From an uncultured bacterium (GTDB lineage: Bacteria > Hydrothermota > Tepidihabitantia > Tepidihabitantales > Tepidihabitantaceae), in the NCBI GenBank assembly GCA_937139435.1, contig CAKZPX010000281.1:1-9235 (forward strand): 9,235 bases of DNA, given 5' to 3'. The translations under genes and the position numbers were made by a program. Below, piece by piece: positions 1-6,978 of the stretch. Position 1 is the stretch's first letter, and each line of letters begins with the position of its first letter. The notes beneath the pieces were generated by a model. The model made no database searches. It saw only the letters and a list, made by a program, of their open reading frames with translations, and had not been told where the DNA came from.

Positions 1-674
1 TCTGGAAAGATAACGCCAATGAGCTTTGCCGCTCCGGTAGAGGTGGGTATCATTGACATCGCTGCCGCACGTGCGCGCCGCAGATCTGAATGAGGTAAAT
101 CTAAAATTCGCTGGTCATTGGTATAAGCATGAACCGTCGTCATATAACCCTGCCCTATGCGGAAATTCTCATGCAGTACCTTCGCTACCGGTACAACGCA
201 GTTCGTAGTGCAGGAGGCATTGGAAATAATATGGTCATTTGCTGGGTCATAGGTATGGTGATTTACTCCAATAACAAATGATTTTATTCCCTCTCCCTTT
301 GGTGGGGCAGAAATTATCACCTTGCGGGCACCGGCATTAATATGTCCTGCCGCCTTGTTATAACTGCGGAAAAGTCCGGTTGACTCAAGAACGACATCAA
401 CTCCCAATTGCTTCCATGGTAGTTCGGCAGGATCTTTTATTGCGGTAACCTTTATCCGGGCGCCGGCAACAACAAGTTCATCCCCATCATAACCGACATC
501 CTCCTTGAATCTACCGTGTACTGAATCAAACTTAAGCAGGTGTGCCAGAGTTACAGCATCAGTTACATCATTGATTCCAACCAGCTCAATCTGAGGATGA
601 CGGACAACCAGACGTCCAACCAGGCGTCCGATGCGTCCAAAACCGTTAATTGCCAATTTAACCTTTTTGCCCAT
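1..674 (-). CDS. gap: Type I glyceraldehyde-3-phosphate dehydrogenase, NAD-dependent (3' end outside window)
   Basis: Glycolytic/gluconeogenic enzyme converting glyceraldehyde-3-phosphate, NAD and phosphate to 1,3-bisphosphoglycerate in the cytoplasm. About 224 of the usual ~335 residues are visible; the C-terminal catalytic part continues past base 1. The ATG complement is at 672-674, giving MGKKVKLAINGFGRIGR, the standard Rossmann start. Visible motifs are GINDVTD (Asp36, adenosine-ribose binding), FDSVHGRF, SNASCTTNC with catalytic Cys155 (codon at 210-212), and TTVHAYTNDQ with His182, 27 residues later as in the family. LDLPH follows; its Leu-Pro pair marks NAD rather than NADP preference. 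A purine-rich SD (GGAAGG at 679-684, or AAAGG at 683-687) precedes the start. It is transcribed away from fabH. Function is very sure; only the end is missing. Confidence 0.97.
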   Translation of the reverse strand, partial: MGKKVKLAINGFGRIGRLVGRLVVRHPQIELVGINDVTDAVTLAHLLKFDSVHGRFKEDVGYDGDELVVAGARIKVTAIKDPAELPWKQLGVDVVLESTGLFRSYNKAAGHINAGARKVIISAPPKGEGIKSFVIGVNHHTYDPANDHIISNASCTTNCVVPVAKVLHENFRIGQGYMTTVHAYTNDQRILDLPHSDLRRARAAAMSMIPTSTGAAKLIGVIFP

Positions 675-678
675 TTTA

Positions 679-687
679 CCTTCCTTT
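679..687 (-). promoter_or_regulatory. Shine-Dalgarno of gap
   Basis: On the minus strand AAAGGAAGG lies 4 nt (GGAAGG) or 8 nt (AAAGG) before the gap ATG. It supports that start and shows this gene has a leader, unlike the two plus-strand operon heads in the window. Confidence 0.6.
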
Positions 688-709
688 CTTTTTGCTTCCG
701 TTACAAATG

Positions 710-738
710 AATATTATTGACAAAAACTATTTCGTCAA
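710..738 (-). promoter_or_regulatory. Candidate gap promoter
   Basis: On the minus strand TTGACG (complement of 733-738) is followed after 17 nt by AATATT (complement of 710-715, 4 of 6 to TATAAT), or after 14 nt by the better AATAAT. Transcription would begin near 703, giving a leader of about 30 nt that contains the SD. It is interleaved with a plus-strand TTGACA at 717-722. The match is weak and read by eye only. Confidence 0.3.
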
Positions 739-808
739 GATAAACCAGCAAACTTTTATTGACTATGGACAAATATTGAGTAAAGTTAACATTGTGAACT
801 TTTATAAT
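717..808 (+). promoter_or_regulatory. Candidate fabH promoter elements in the AT-rich divergent region
   Basis: Several sigma-70-like boxes face right. TTGACA at 717-722 has a 16-nt spacer to GATAAA (739-744). TTGACT at 759-764 has a 16-nt spacer to TAAAGT (781-786). A perfect TATAAT lies at 803-808, with TTGAGT 21 nt upstream at 776-781, which is too far for a good pair. TATTGA recurs at 715-720, 757-762 and 774-779. The stretch is much more AT-rich than the genes around it and its translation looks non-coding, so it is read here as a control region. Which box is used cannot be settled from sequence. Confidence 0.35.
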
Positions 809-820
809 AGTCTTAACCAT

Positions 821-1855
821 TTGTCATCAGAGGAAACCAAAAAACACTCTGATGAATTTAAAACACCACCGGTTTATTCCACAGTGATTACTGGCACCGG
901 TTCTGCTGTTCCGGAACATATCCTAACCAATGAAGACTTAGAAAAGATTTTGGATACATCGGACCAATGGATAACCGAACGTACCGGCATGAAAGAGCGC
1001 CGCATCGCTAAACCGGAAGAAGCAGCATCCGATTTTGCGTTTTGCGCTGCCCAGAATGCACTTGCTGACGCCAATGTAAAACCCGAGGAAATTGATTTAA
1101 TCATCGTTGCCACAGTAACCGGAGACATGCCGTTCCCCTCCACCGCCTGTATTCTGCAACATAGACTCGGAGCGACCAAAGCCGCAGCAATGGACTTGAG
1201 CGCCGGTTGCTCGGGGTTTATCTATGCACTGGTTACTGCGCACCAATTTATCTCAACCGGTACATACAAAACAATCCTTGTTGTTGGTGTGGAAGTCCTT
1301 TCCAAAATTACTGATTGGACCGACAGAAGCACTGCAGTACTGCTCGCTGACGGCGCCGGTGCTGCGGTACTCAGGGCAACACCGGACCCGGATCGGGGAA
1401 TAATCGCCACCTATCTTGCAGCGGATGGCAGCCACGGCAAAGACCTTTACATGCCTGCAGGAGGCTCGGCCATTCCTGCCTCTATTGAATCAGTTCAAAA
1501 ACGCCTTCACTATCTTAAAATGAACGGCAGTGCAATTTTTAAAGTAGCAGTTCGCTCTATGTCCGATGTGGTGAAACGATTGATGGAACGAGCGCGTATT
1601 GCCACCGAGGATATCGCCCTGATCATCCCCCATCAGGCGAACCTGCGGATTATTGAAGCGATGGCAAAAATGCTTAACTTCCCGATGAGCCGAATTTTCG
1701 TTAATATCCAAAAATACGCCAACACCTCTTCTGCCTCAACCATCATCGCCCTTGACGAAGCCCGACGGAGCGGTCGGATCAGAGTTAATGACCTGGTAAT
1801 AATGGTTGCCTTTGGTGCAGGTTTAACCTGGGGCGGAGTTCTGTTGCGATTTTAA
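821..1855 (+). CDS. fabH: Beta-ketoacyl-ACP synthase III (FabH); start codon uncertain
   Basis: Starts type II fatty acid synthesis by condensing acetyl-CoA (or a branched acyl-CoA) with malonyl-ACP in the cytoplasm. Family similarity begins at about base 872 (VYSTVITGTGSAVPE) and runs to the end (VAFGAGLTWGGVLL). The catalytic triad is complete: Cys in DLSAGCSGF (codon 1208-1210), His in IPHQANLRI (1631-1633) and Asn in KYANTSSAS (1721-1723). The usual Gly before that Asn is Ala here. TSDQWITERTGMKERR is the typical CoA/substrate region. No ATG lies near the start of similarity. In-frame options are TTG 692, ATG 707, TTG 776, GTG 794, TTG 821 and GTG 884; none has a clear SD. TTG 821 is chosen because it keeps all of the fold with a 17-residue extension (344 aa, near family length) and lies 12 nt after a TATAAT. 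GTG 884 would cut the first strand; 692/707 would add about 60 unlike residues and leave no promoter space. Gene identity is sure, the start is not. Confidence 0.9.
   Translation: MSSEETKKHSDEFKTPPVYSTVITGTGSAVPEHILTNEDLEKILDTSDQWITERTGMKERRIAKPEEAASDFAFCAAQNALADANVKPEEIDLIIVATVTGDMPFPSTACILQHRLGATKAAAMDLSAGCSGFIYALVTAHQFISTGTYKTILVVGVEVLSKITDWTDRSTAVLLADGAGAAVLRATPDPDRGIIATYLAADGSHGKDLYMPAGGSAIPASIESVQKRLHYLKMNGSAIFKVAVRSMSDVVKRLMERARIATEDIALIIPHQANLRIIEAMAKMLNFPMSRIFVNIQKYANTSSASTIIALDEARRSGRIRVNDLVIMVAFGAGLTWGGVLLRF
824..855. repeat. Perfect 9-bp inverted repeat at the 5' end of fabH
   Basis: TCATCAGAG (824-832) and CTCTGATGA (847-855) are exact reverse complements separated by 14 A-rich bases. 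The repeat lies just after the TATAAT at 803-808 and just before the conserved part of FabH. It could be an mRNA hairpin or an operator for a dimeric regulator. It does not resemble the FapR operator as I know it. Function unknown. Confidence 0.5.
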
Positions 1856-1880
1856 TAACTCCGATTTTAGCAGAAATAAT

Positions 1881-1901
1881 AAAATTAGATGGGAATTTTT
1901 T
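1881..1901 (+). terminator. Weak possible terminator after fabH
   Basis: AAAATT (1881-1886) and AATTTT (1894-1899) can pair around a 7-nt loop and run into a T tract. The stem is all A-T and overlaps the -35 box of the next promoter, so it is a poor terminator at best. No better one lies in 1856-1937. Confidence 0.2.
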
Positions 1902-1928
1902 GACTTTTAGTATGTCTTATTTTAAAAT
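1900..1928 (+). promoter_or_regulatory. Sigma-70-like promoter of the lactonase/CoA operon
   Basis: TTGACT (1900-1905, 5 of 6 to TTGACA), a 17-nt spacer, then TAAAAT (1923-1928, 5 of 6 to TATAAT). Only 9 nt separate the -10 box from the ATG at 1938, so a transcript starting 6-7 nt after the box would begin about 2-4 nt before the start codon. No SD is present. This is the best promoter in the window. Confidence 0.6.
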
Positions 1929-1937
1929 TAAATTTCT

Positions 1938-2771
1938 ATGAAATTAGGTAAATTTTACCTTTATCCCTTGTTTGATGGTTTTTTCGGTCTGGATGGCGGA
2001 GCAATGTTCGGTGTTATTCCCAGACCACTCTGGGAGAAAAGACACCCGCCGGATGAGAAAAATCGAATTAAACTTGCCCTTCGTCCACTTCTGGTAGTAA
2101 CACCATCAGAAAAAATACTGATTGATACAGGTATCGGTGACAAATATGATGCGAAATTTGCTGAACGGTATCGGATTGAAAGACCTGATACAGTTGTTAA
2201 TTCACTTGCCCGACACGGAATCAAACCAGAAGACATTACTATCGTCATCCTCACCCATCTCCACTTTGACCACTGTGGCGGAACAACCCGTTTAGCAGCA
2301 GGCAAACCGGTTCTCACTTTTTCCCGTGCCCGGCATTTTATCCAGCGACTGGAGTGGGAAAATGCGCTTAATCCCAACCGCCGCTCCCGCGCCTCATATT
2401 TACCAGAAAACTTCCTGCCCATCCAAGAGGCAGGATTATTAGAACTTATTGATGGTTCCCAGGAAATCATCCCGGGCATAGAACTTATCCACACTGGCGG
2501 TCATACGCAAGGAATGCAGATTGTAAAAATAAAGACTGAAGAACAAAACGCAGTTTTCTGGTCAGATATGATTCCTACCCGAAACCATCTTCCTGTCCCG
2601 TATATTATGGGTTATGACCTCTTTCCCCTGCAGTCAATGGAACAGAAAGAAAAACTGTTAGAGCAGGCGGTTAAAGAAAACTGGGCCTCTTTTCTTGAAC
2701 ATGACCCGGAGGTTACGGCGGGTAGAATTAAACTCATTAATGGTGAACTTCAATTTGAATCAATTGATTAA
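1938..2771 (+). CDS. YtnP-type MBL-fold metallo-hydrolase (lactonase-like)
   Basis: A 277-residue soluble metallo-beta-lactamase-fold hydrolase. The N-terminal DGGAMFGVIPRPLWEK (about residues 19-34) followed by LLIDTG-like ILIDTGIGD matches, from memory, the Bacillus YtnP quorum-quenching lactonase group, of similar length. A full two-metal ligand set is visible: HLHFDH (His107, His109, Asp111, His112), His189 in HTGGHTQG, Asp210 in WSDMIP and His255 in LEHD. There is no signal peptide. Known relatives hydrolyse N-acyl-homoserine lactones or other lactones/esters; the real substrate here is unknown. It heads an operon and is followed directly by a CoA-transferase whose SD overlaps its stop codon, so a metabolic job (opening a lactone or ester to an acid for CoA transfer) is as plausible as quorum quenching. 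The start is set by the upstream promoter and full-length alignment to the family; no SD is seen. Confidence 0.88.
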   Translation: MKLGKFYLYPLFDGFFGLDGGAMFGVIPRPLWEKRHPPDEKNRIKLALRPLLVVTPSEKILIDTGIGDKYDAKFAERYRIERPDTVVNSLARHGIKPEDITIVILTHLHFDHCGGTTRLAAGKPVLTFSRARHFIQRLEWENALNPNRRSRASYLPENFLPIQEAGLLELIDGSQEIIPGIELIHTGGHTQGMQIVKIKTEEQNAVFWSDMIPTRNHLPVPYIMGYDLFPLQSMEQKEKLLEQAVKENWASFLEHDPEVTAGRIKLINGELQFESID

Positions 2772-2776
2772 GGAGG
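2771..2776 (+). promoter_or_regulatory. Shine-Dalgarno AGGAGG of the CoA-transferase gene
   Basis: AGGAGG begins on the last base of the upstream TAA stop codon (2769-2771) and sits 6 nt before the ATG at 2783. This fixes the start and suggests translational coupling with the lactonase gene. Confidence 0.85.
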
Positions 2777-2782
2777 AATTTT

Positions 2783-4636
2783 ATGACTTCAGATTGGCGG
2801 GAAAAATACGCGGAAAAAATAAAAACTCCTGAAGAAGCACTACAGGTGCTCCAGCCAGGAGATAGAATATTTATCGGTTCTGCCTGCGGAACACCCCAAA
2901 AACTTGTAAAAGCTCTGGCCGAACGACCGGTAGAGGATGTTGAAGTTACCCATCTTTTAACTCTGGGGGTCGCTCATTATGCCGAAGAAGCGCTTGCCGG
3001 TCGTTATCGGGTAAATTCGTTCTTCATCAGTGCCAATGTTCGGGAGGCGGTACAGAAGGGACGGGCGGATTACACCCCGATATTTCTTTCCGAAATACCC
3101 CGCCTCTTTCATTCCGGCAGACTGCCGATAGACGTCGCCCTTATCCAGATCACCCCACCTGATGAGTATGGATTCTGCAGTCTCGGTGTTTCTGTTGACA
3201 TTACCAAACCGGCAGCGGAGGCGGCGAAACATGTTATTGCTGAAGTTAATCCGCAAATGCCTCGTACCCTGGGAGACAGTTTTATCCACATATCGCAGAT
3301 TGAAAGTATCGTAGAAAATGATGCCCCGATCTACGAATTTCTTACGCCCGGAGAAAGCGAAGTTGCCCGCCGGATCGCCAAAAATGTCGCTGAACTTATT
3401 GCTGACGGCTCCACCATTCAGGTAGGCTATGGTGGAATACCCAATGCCCTGCTGTATTATTTAAAAGATAAGAAAGACCTGGGAGTTCATACTGAAGTTT
3501 TCTCTGACGGCATTATTGACCTTATTGAGAGTGGAGTAATTAACAACAAAAGAAAAACACTCCACCCGGGAAAGGTTATCGCCTCATTTGCTATGGGTTC
3601 AAAGCGACTTTATCAGTATCTTCACAACAACCCGATGTTTGAATTTCATCCGGTTGACTACACCAATGACCCGTTTGTTATTGCCCGGAACGATAGGATG
3701 GTGGCAATTAACTCCGCTTTAGAAATAGACCTCACCGGACAGGTCTGTGCCGACTCTGTTGGTTCTATGTTTTATTCCGGTATCGGTGGTCAGTTAGATT
3801 TTATTCGGGGTGCAGCTCGTTCTAAAGACGGCAAACCAATAATCGTCCTGAAATCCACCCGCAACAACGATCAGTTCTCCCGGATAGTTCCGGTCCTTTC
3901 TGAAGGTGCCGGTGTTGTCACCTCGCGTGGTGATGTCCACTATGTAGTTACCGAATGGGGCGTTGCCTATCTACACGGAAAATCAATCCGGGAACGAGCG
4001 CTTGCCCTTATCTCCATCGCCCATCCTAAATTCCGTGCTGAACTCTTACGCGAGGCAAAACGACGCAATTTCATCTATCAGGACCAGCCTGAAGAGGCTC
4101 TGGTTTCTGCCCGATACCCTGAGGAGTTTGAAACCAAGGTCAAACTTGCTGACGGCAGCCAAATCCTGATTAGACCAATAAAACCGACTGACGAACCCGA
4201 AATGCGCGAGCTGTTTTACTCCTTTTCTCGTGACACAATCTTCTATCGTTACTTCAGTTATATCAAGGCAATGCCACACGAGAAATTAACCAAGTTCGTC
4301 AATATTGACTACGAGAAAGAAATGGCGCTGGTTGCGGTAATCCGGCGTAACGGAGAGGAACAGATCATCGGGTCCAGCCGTTACTATGTTGACCCGGCAA
4401 CAGGTCTGGCAGAATTTGCCATTGAGGTTCAGGACGAATATCAGAACAAGGGCGTTGGCACCGCCCTGTTCAATCATCTTATCCGCATCGCCCGCATTAA
4501 AGGAGTTAAAGGTTTTGTCGGTTATGTCCTTGATTCCAATACCCGTGCCTACCGTCTGGTTACCAAAACCCCGTTCCCCCTGGAAACCAAATGGGAAGAT
4601 GGCGTGTATATCTTAACCCTGAGGTTTGAGAAATGA
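2783..4636 (+). CDS. Acetyl-CoA hydrolase / 4-hydroxybutyrate CoA-transferase fused to a GNAT acetyltransferase
   Basis: A 617-residue two-part cytoplasmic protein. Residues ~1-435 are a class I CoA-transferase similar along its length to clostridial 4-hydroxybutyrate CoA-transferase (AbfT): ITPPDEYGFCSLGVS, then LGVHTEVFSDG with the catalytic glutamate Glu238 that forms the glutamyl-CoA thioester, then the CoA-site loop GIGGQLDF (333-340). Such enzymes move CoA between acyl-CoA and acids such as acetate, propionate, butyrate or 4-hydroxybutyrate. Residues ~450-617 are a GNAT domain (DGSQILIRPIKPTDE; IDYEKEMALVAV; acetyl-CoA loop QNKGVGT at 554-560), closest by eye to the acetyltransferase half of the protein acetylase Pat. 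This fusion is an annotated family in databases. The gene lies between the lactonase and the ADP-forming acetate-CoA ligase, overlapping the latter by 4 nt. CoA-acceptor preference and the GNAT target cannot be read from sequence; acetylation of a neighbouring acyl-CoA enzyme is an inference. Confidence 0.93.
   Translation: MTSDWREKYAEKIKTPEEALQVLQPGDRIFIGSACGTPQKLVKALAERPVEDVEVTHLLTLGVAHYAEEALAGRYRVNSFFISANVREAVQKGRADYTPIFLSEIPRLFHSGRLPIDVALIQITPPDEYGFCSLGVSVDITKPAAEAAKHVIAEVNPQMPRTLGDSFIHISQIESIVENDAPIYEFLTPGESEVARRIAKNVAELIADGSTIQVGYGGIPNALLYYLKDKKDLGVHTEVFSDGIIDLIESGVINNKRKTLHPGKVIASFAMGSKRLYQYLHNNPMFEFHPVDYTNDPFVIARNDRMVAINSALEIDLTGQVCADSVGSMFYSGIGGQLDFIRGAARSKDGKPIIVLKSTRNNDQFSRIVPVLSEGAGVVTSRGDVHYVVTEWGVAYLHGKSIRERALALISIAHPKFRAELLREAKRRNFIYQDQPEEALVSARYPEEFETKVKLADGSQILIRPIKPTDEPEMRELFYSFSRDTIFYRYFSYIKAMPHEKLTKFVNIDYEKEMALVAVIRRNGEEQIIGSSRYYVDPATGLAEFAIEVQDEYQNKGVGTALFNHLIRIARIKGVKGFVGYVLDSNTRAYRLVTKTPFPLETKWEDGVYILTLRFEK
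4621..4624 (+). promoter_or_regulatory. Shine-Dalgarno GAGG of the acetate-CoA ligase gene
   Basis: GAGG inside the last codons of the transferase gene lies 8 nt before the ATG at 4633. That ATG forms an ATGA overlap with the transferase stop TGA (4634-4636), which favours translational coupling. Confidence 0.5.
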
Positions 4637-6762
4637 ATCAAGTAAATAATCTGGACTTTATTTTTAAACCCCATTCAATTGCGGTAATTGGCGCCTCCAA
4701 TCGGGAGGGCTCGGTTGGACGTGCCCTTTTTGCTAACATTCTATTTAACGGCTACACCGGTATGGTATTCCCGGTAAACCCAAAAGCAAAAAGCGTGCTT
4801 GGTGTGAAAGCGTATTCCTCTATATTGGACATTGAAGATGAAATAGACCTGTCCATTCTTATTGTTCCGGCGGTTACGGTACCGGCGGTACTCGCTGAAT
4901 GCGGTCAGAAAAAAGTTAAAGGCGCGATCGTCATATCCGCCGGTTTTAAGGAACTGGGACCAACCGGTGCGGCGTTAGAACAGGCGGTAAAAGAACGGGC
5001 TCGTACCTGGGGTATCAGACTGGTTGGTCCTAACTGCTTCGGAATGATCAATACTAGTCCTAATGTCCGTCTTAATACCACCTTTGGTAGAGTAATGCCC
5101 CATCCCGGAAATATCGCCCTGGTCTCTCAATCCGGTGCCGTTGGTGTCAACGCTCTGGAATATGCCGAAGCAGAAGAGGTCGGACTCTCCAAGTTCATCT
5201 CCATCGGCAACAAAGCAGATATTAATGAATGCGACCTGCTTGCCTATTTAAAAGATGATGAAGAGACCGCGGTCATCGCTCTTTATCTGGAAGACCTCGT
5301 TAAGCCGCAGGAGTTCATGCGGATTGCTCGGGAAATCACTTCACACTCCAAAAGACCAAAACCGATTCTGGCAATAAAAGCCGGCAGGACTTCCGAAGGC
5401 GCCCGTGCCGCGTCCTCGCATACCGGTGCTTTAGCCGGCTCTGACGAGGCCTATAATGCATTCTTTGCTCAAGCGCGTATCCTGCGCGTTGATACGGTAA
5501 ACGAACTGATCGCCAAAGCAGCAGCACTCTCTTACCAACCTACCCCGCGAGGTGCACGTGTTGCCATAATTACCAACGCTGGTGGTATTGGCATCATGGC
5601 AACTGATGCCTGTGTGCGTTACGGACTCAAGATGGCGCCATTAACTGAAAAAACCCGGAACGAGTTAAAAAAGGTTCTACCGCCAGCAGCAGCGATTAAC
5701 AACCCGGTGGATATCATCGGAGACGGTGACGCTAACCGCTATCGCGCGGCTTTCCGGATCCTACTCCAGGATGAAAATATTGACGGTCTTATCCCGATCT
5801 GGACACCAACCGTGGTCGCAGAGGCAATTGATATAGCAAACGTCATCGTGGAGGAGGTACAAAAAACCGACAAACCAATTCTCGCCTGCATTCAGACAAT
5901 GGGTGATAACACCGCAATCCGTCGCACCCTGCTGCGTGCTCGTATCCCTCACTTCCTCTTCCCAGAGGACGCTGCCCGGGCACTGGCGACAATGGCAGAA
6001 TTCGGACGCTTAAGCCGAAAAGGAACGGGCGAAATAGTCCAGTTCACCGATGTCCAGTCTGATGTTGTTCGGGAAATAATTAACCAGGCAAAAAAGCGCC
6101 CCCGCATCTTCCTCTCCGAACCGGAGTGTTATCAGATTTTAAAAGCCTACGGATTACCGACCGCCGACTTTGCGCTTACCCGAACCTTAGAGGAGGCACT
6201 TGCTGCGGCGGATAAAATTGGCTATCCGGTTGTGATAAAAATTGTCTCGCCGGACATCCTGCATAAAACTGATTTGGGTGGTGTCCGGATCAATATTACC
6301 GGCGGAAAAGAACTCAGCGAAGCCTACACCGCAATGCAGGAAACGGTCAAAACAAAAAAAACTGATGCTGAAATCTGGGGTGTAATGGTCCAGAAGATGG
6401 CGCCCAAAGGTGGATTGGAAACCATCCTGGGCATGAAAAGAGACCGCCACTTTGGTCCGCTGCTGATGTTTGGTCTGGGGGGTATTCTGGTGGAGGTTCT
6501 TAAAGATGTCACATTCCGTATCGCACCGGTAAACGACCTGTCGGTAGAGTCTATGATAACGGGTATTAAAGCCTACCGGCTACTTGAACCATTCCGCGGA
6601 CAGCCGGCCCGGGATAAAAAGAAAATTAAAGAGTGTATCCAGCGTCTATCACAACTGGTAACGGAATTTCCCGAAATTGAAGAGATTGATATTAACCCCC
6701 TTCTTGTCTACGCTGAAGGCGCAGGTGCGATAGCAATTGACGCCCGGATTCTTTTACACTGA
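4633..6762 (+). CDS. Acetate--CoA ligase (ADP-forming), fused alpha-beta chain
   Basis: Reversibly converts acyl-CoA, ADP and phosphate to acid, CoA and ATP, giving substrate-level ATP in acetate-forming fermentation; acetyl-, isobutyryl- and aryl-CoA versions exist. The 709 residues hold, in order, a CoA-binding Rossmann domain (~8-135, with VIGASNREGSVGR and VGPNCFG), a succinyl-CoA-ligase-like domain (~155-300) with LVSQSGAVG and the phosphorylated His263 in SSHTGALAGSD, a ligase-CoA domain (~305-460; NAGGIGIMATDA, NNPVDIIGD) and a C-terminal ATP-grasp domain (~480-709) with the second phospho-histidine His544 in ILHKTDLGGV and GLGGILVEVLKD. Length and domain order fit the one-chain form known from bacteria and archaea, so both half-reactions should be intact. 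It is the last gene of the operon. Unlike Pat, it has no GNAT domain of its own; that domain sits on the preceding protein. Substrate range is not predictable here. Confidence 0.95.
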   Translation: MNQVNNLDFIFKPHSIAVIGASNREGSVGRALFANILFNGYTGMVFPVNPKAKSVLGVKAYSSILDIEDEIDLSILIVPAVTVPAVLAECGQKKVKGAIVISAGFKELGPTGAALEQAVKERARTWGIRLVGPNCFGMINTSPNVRLNTTFGRVMPHPGNIALVSQSGAVGVNALEYAEAEEVGLSKFISIGNKADINECDLLAYLKDDEETAVIALYLEDLVKPQEFMRIAREITSHSKRPKPILAIKAGRTSEGARAASSHTGALAGSDEAYNAFFAQARILRVDTVNELIAKAAALSYQPTPRGARVAIITNAGGIGIMATDACVRYGLKMAPLTEKTRNELKKVLPPAAAINNPVDIIGDGDANRYRAAFRILLQDENIDGLIPIWTPTVVAEAIDIANVIVEEVQKTDKPILACIQTMGDNTAIRRTLLRARIPHFLFPEDAARALATMAEFGRLSRKGTGEIVQFTDVQSDVVREIINQAKKRPRIFLSEPECYQILKAYGLPTADFALTRTLEEALAAADKIGYPVVIKIVSPDILHKTDLGGVRINITGGKELSEAYTAMQETVKTKKTDAEIWGVMVQKMAPKGGLETILGMKRDRHFGPLLMFGLGGILVEVLKDVTFRIAPVNDLSVESMITGIKAYRLLEPFRGQPARDKKKIKECIQRLSQLVTEFPEIEEIDINPLLVYAEGAGAIAIDARILLH

Positions 6763-6940
6763 TAATTATTAAAACCATCAATCACTTAAAAATACTTCCT
6801 CCGGCTAACTTGTTTGTTTACAAATAATTATCCTAAACCCGTGGCTCAAAATTAACTGTTGGGGGATAACCCCGGAGACAATCTCTTCCATAACATCCAG
6901 CTCAAATCATGGGATAAAACCGGAACCGGTTGCGATCTCG

Positions 6941-6972
6941 CTATCTCTCCATTTACCTTTGGATAGAGATAG
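6941..6972. repeat. Dyad just upstream of the ureohydrolase promoter
   Basis: CTATCTCT (6941-6948) pairs with AGAGATAG (6965-6972). CCA (6949-6951) and TGG (6960-6962) extend the stem inside a 2-nt AT bulge, with an 8-nt loop. It ends 6 nt before the TTGACA -35 box. No T run follows, so it is a poor terminator and more likely an operator or activator site, or an incidental hairpin. Confidence 0.45.
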
Positions 6973-6978
6973 ATTCAT

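Noticed and set aside
692..820. N-terminal extension of FabH from TTG 692 or ATG 707
   Set aside because: AT-rich, no SD, no FabH similarity, contains promoter-like boxes, and would leave almost no room for divergent promoters. Treated as control region.
874..1179. 101-codon minus-strand open frame inside fabH
   Set aside because: Shadow of the conserved FabH coding sequence; no motif and no neighbouring gene on that strand to join.
1961..2494. 177-codon minus-strand open frame inside the lactonase gene
   Set aside because: Antisense shadow of a gene with clear family motifs; Ser/Arg/Pro-rich translation without recognisable domain or SD.
6762..6831. AT-rich 9-bp inverted repeat as an operon terminator
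   Set aside because: The arms are 52 nt apart, all A-T and not followed by a T run; likely a by-product of AT-rich composition.
6820..6910. 28-codon minus-strand frame in the intergenic region
   Set aside because: No good SD, no motif, and it lies opposite to both flanking genes; not supported as a gene.
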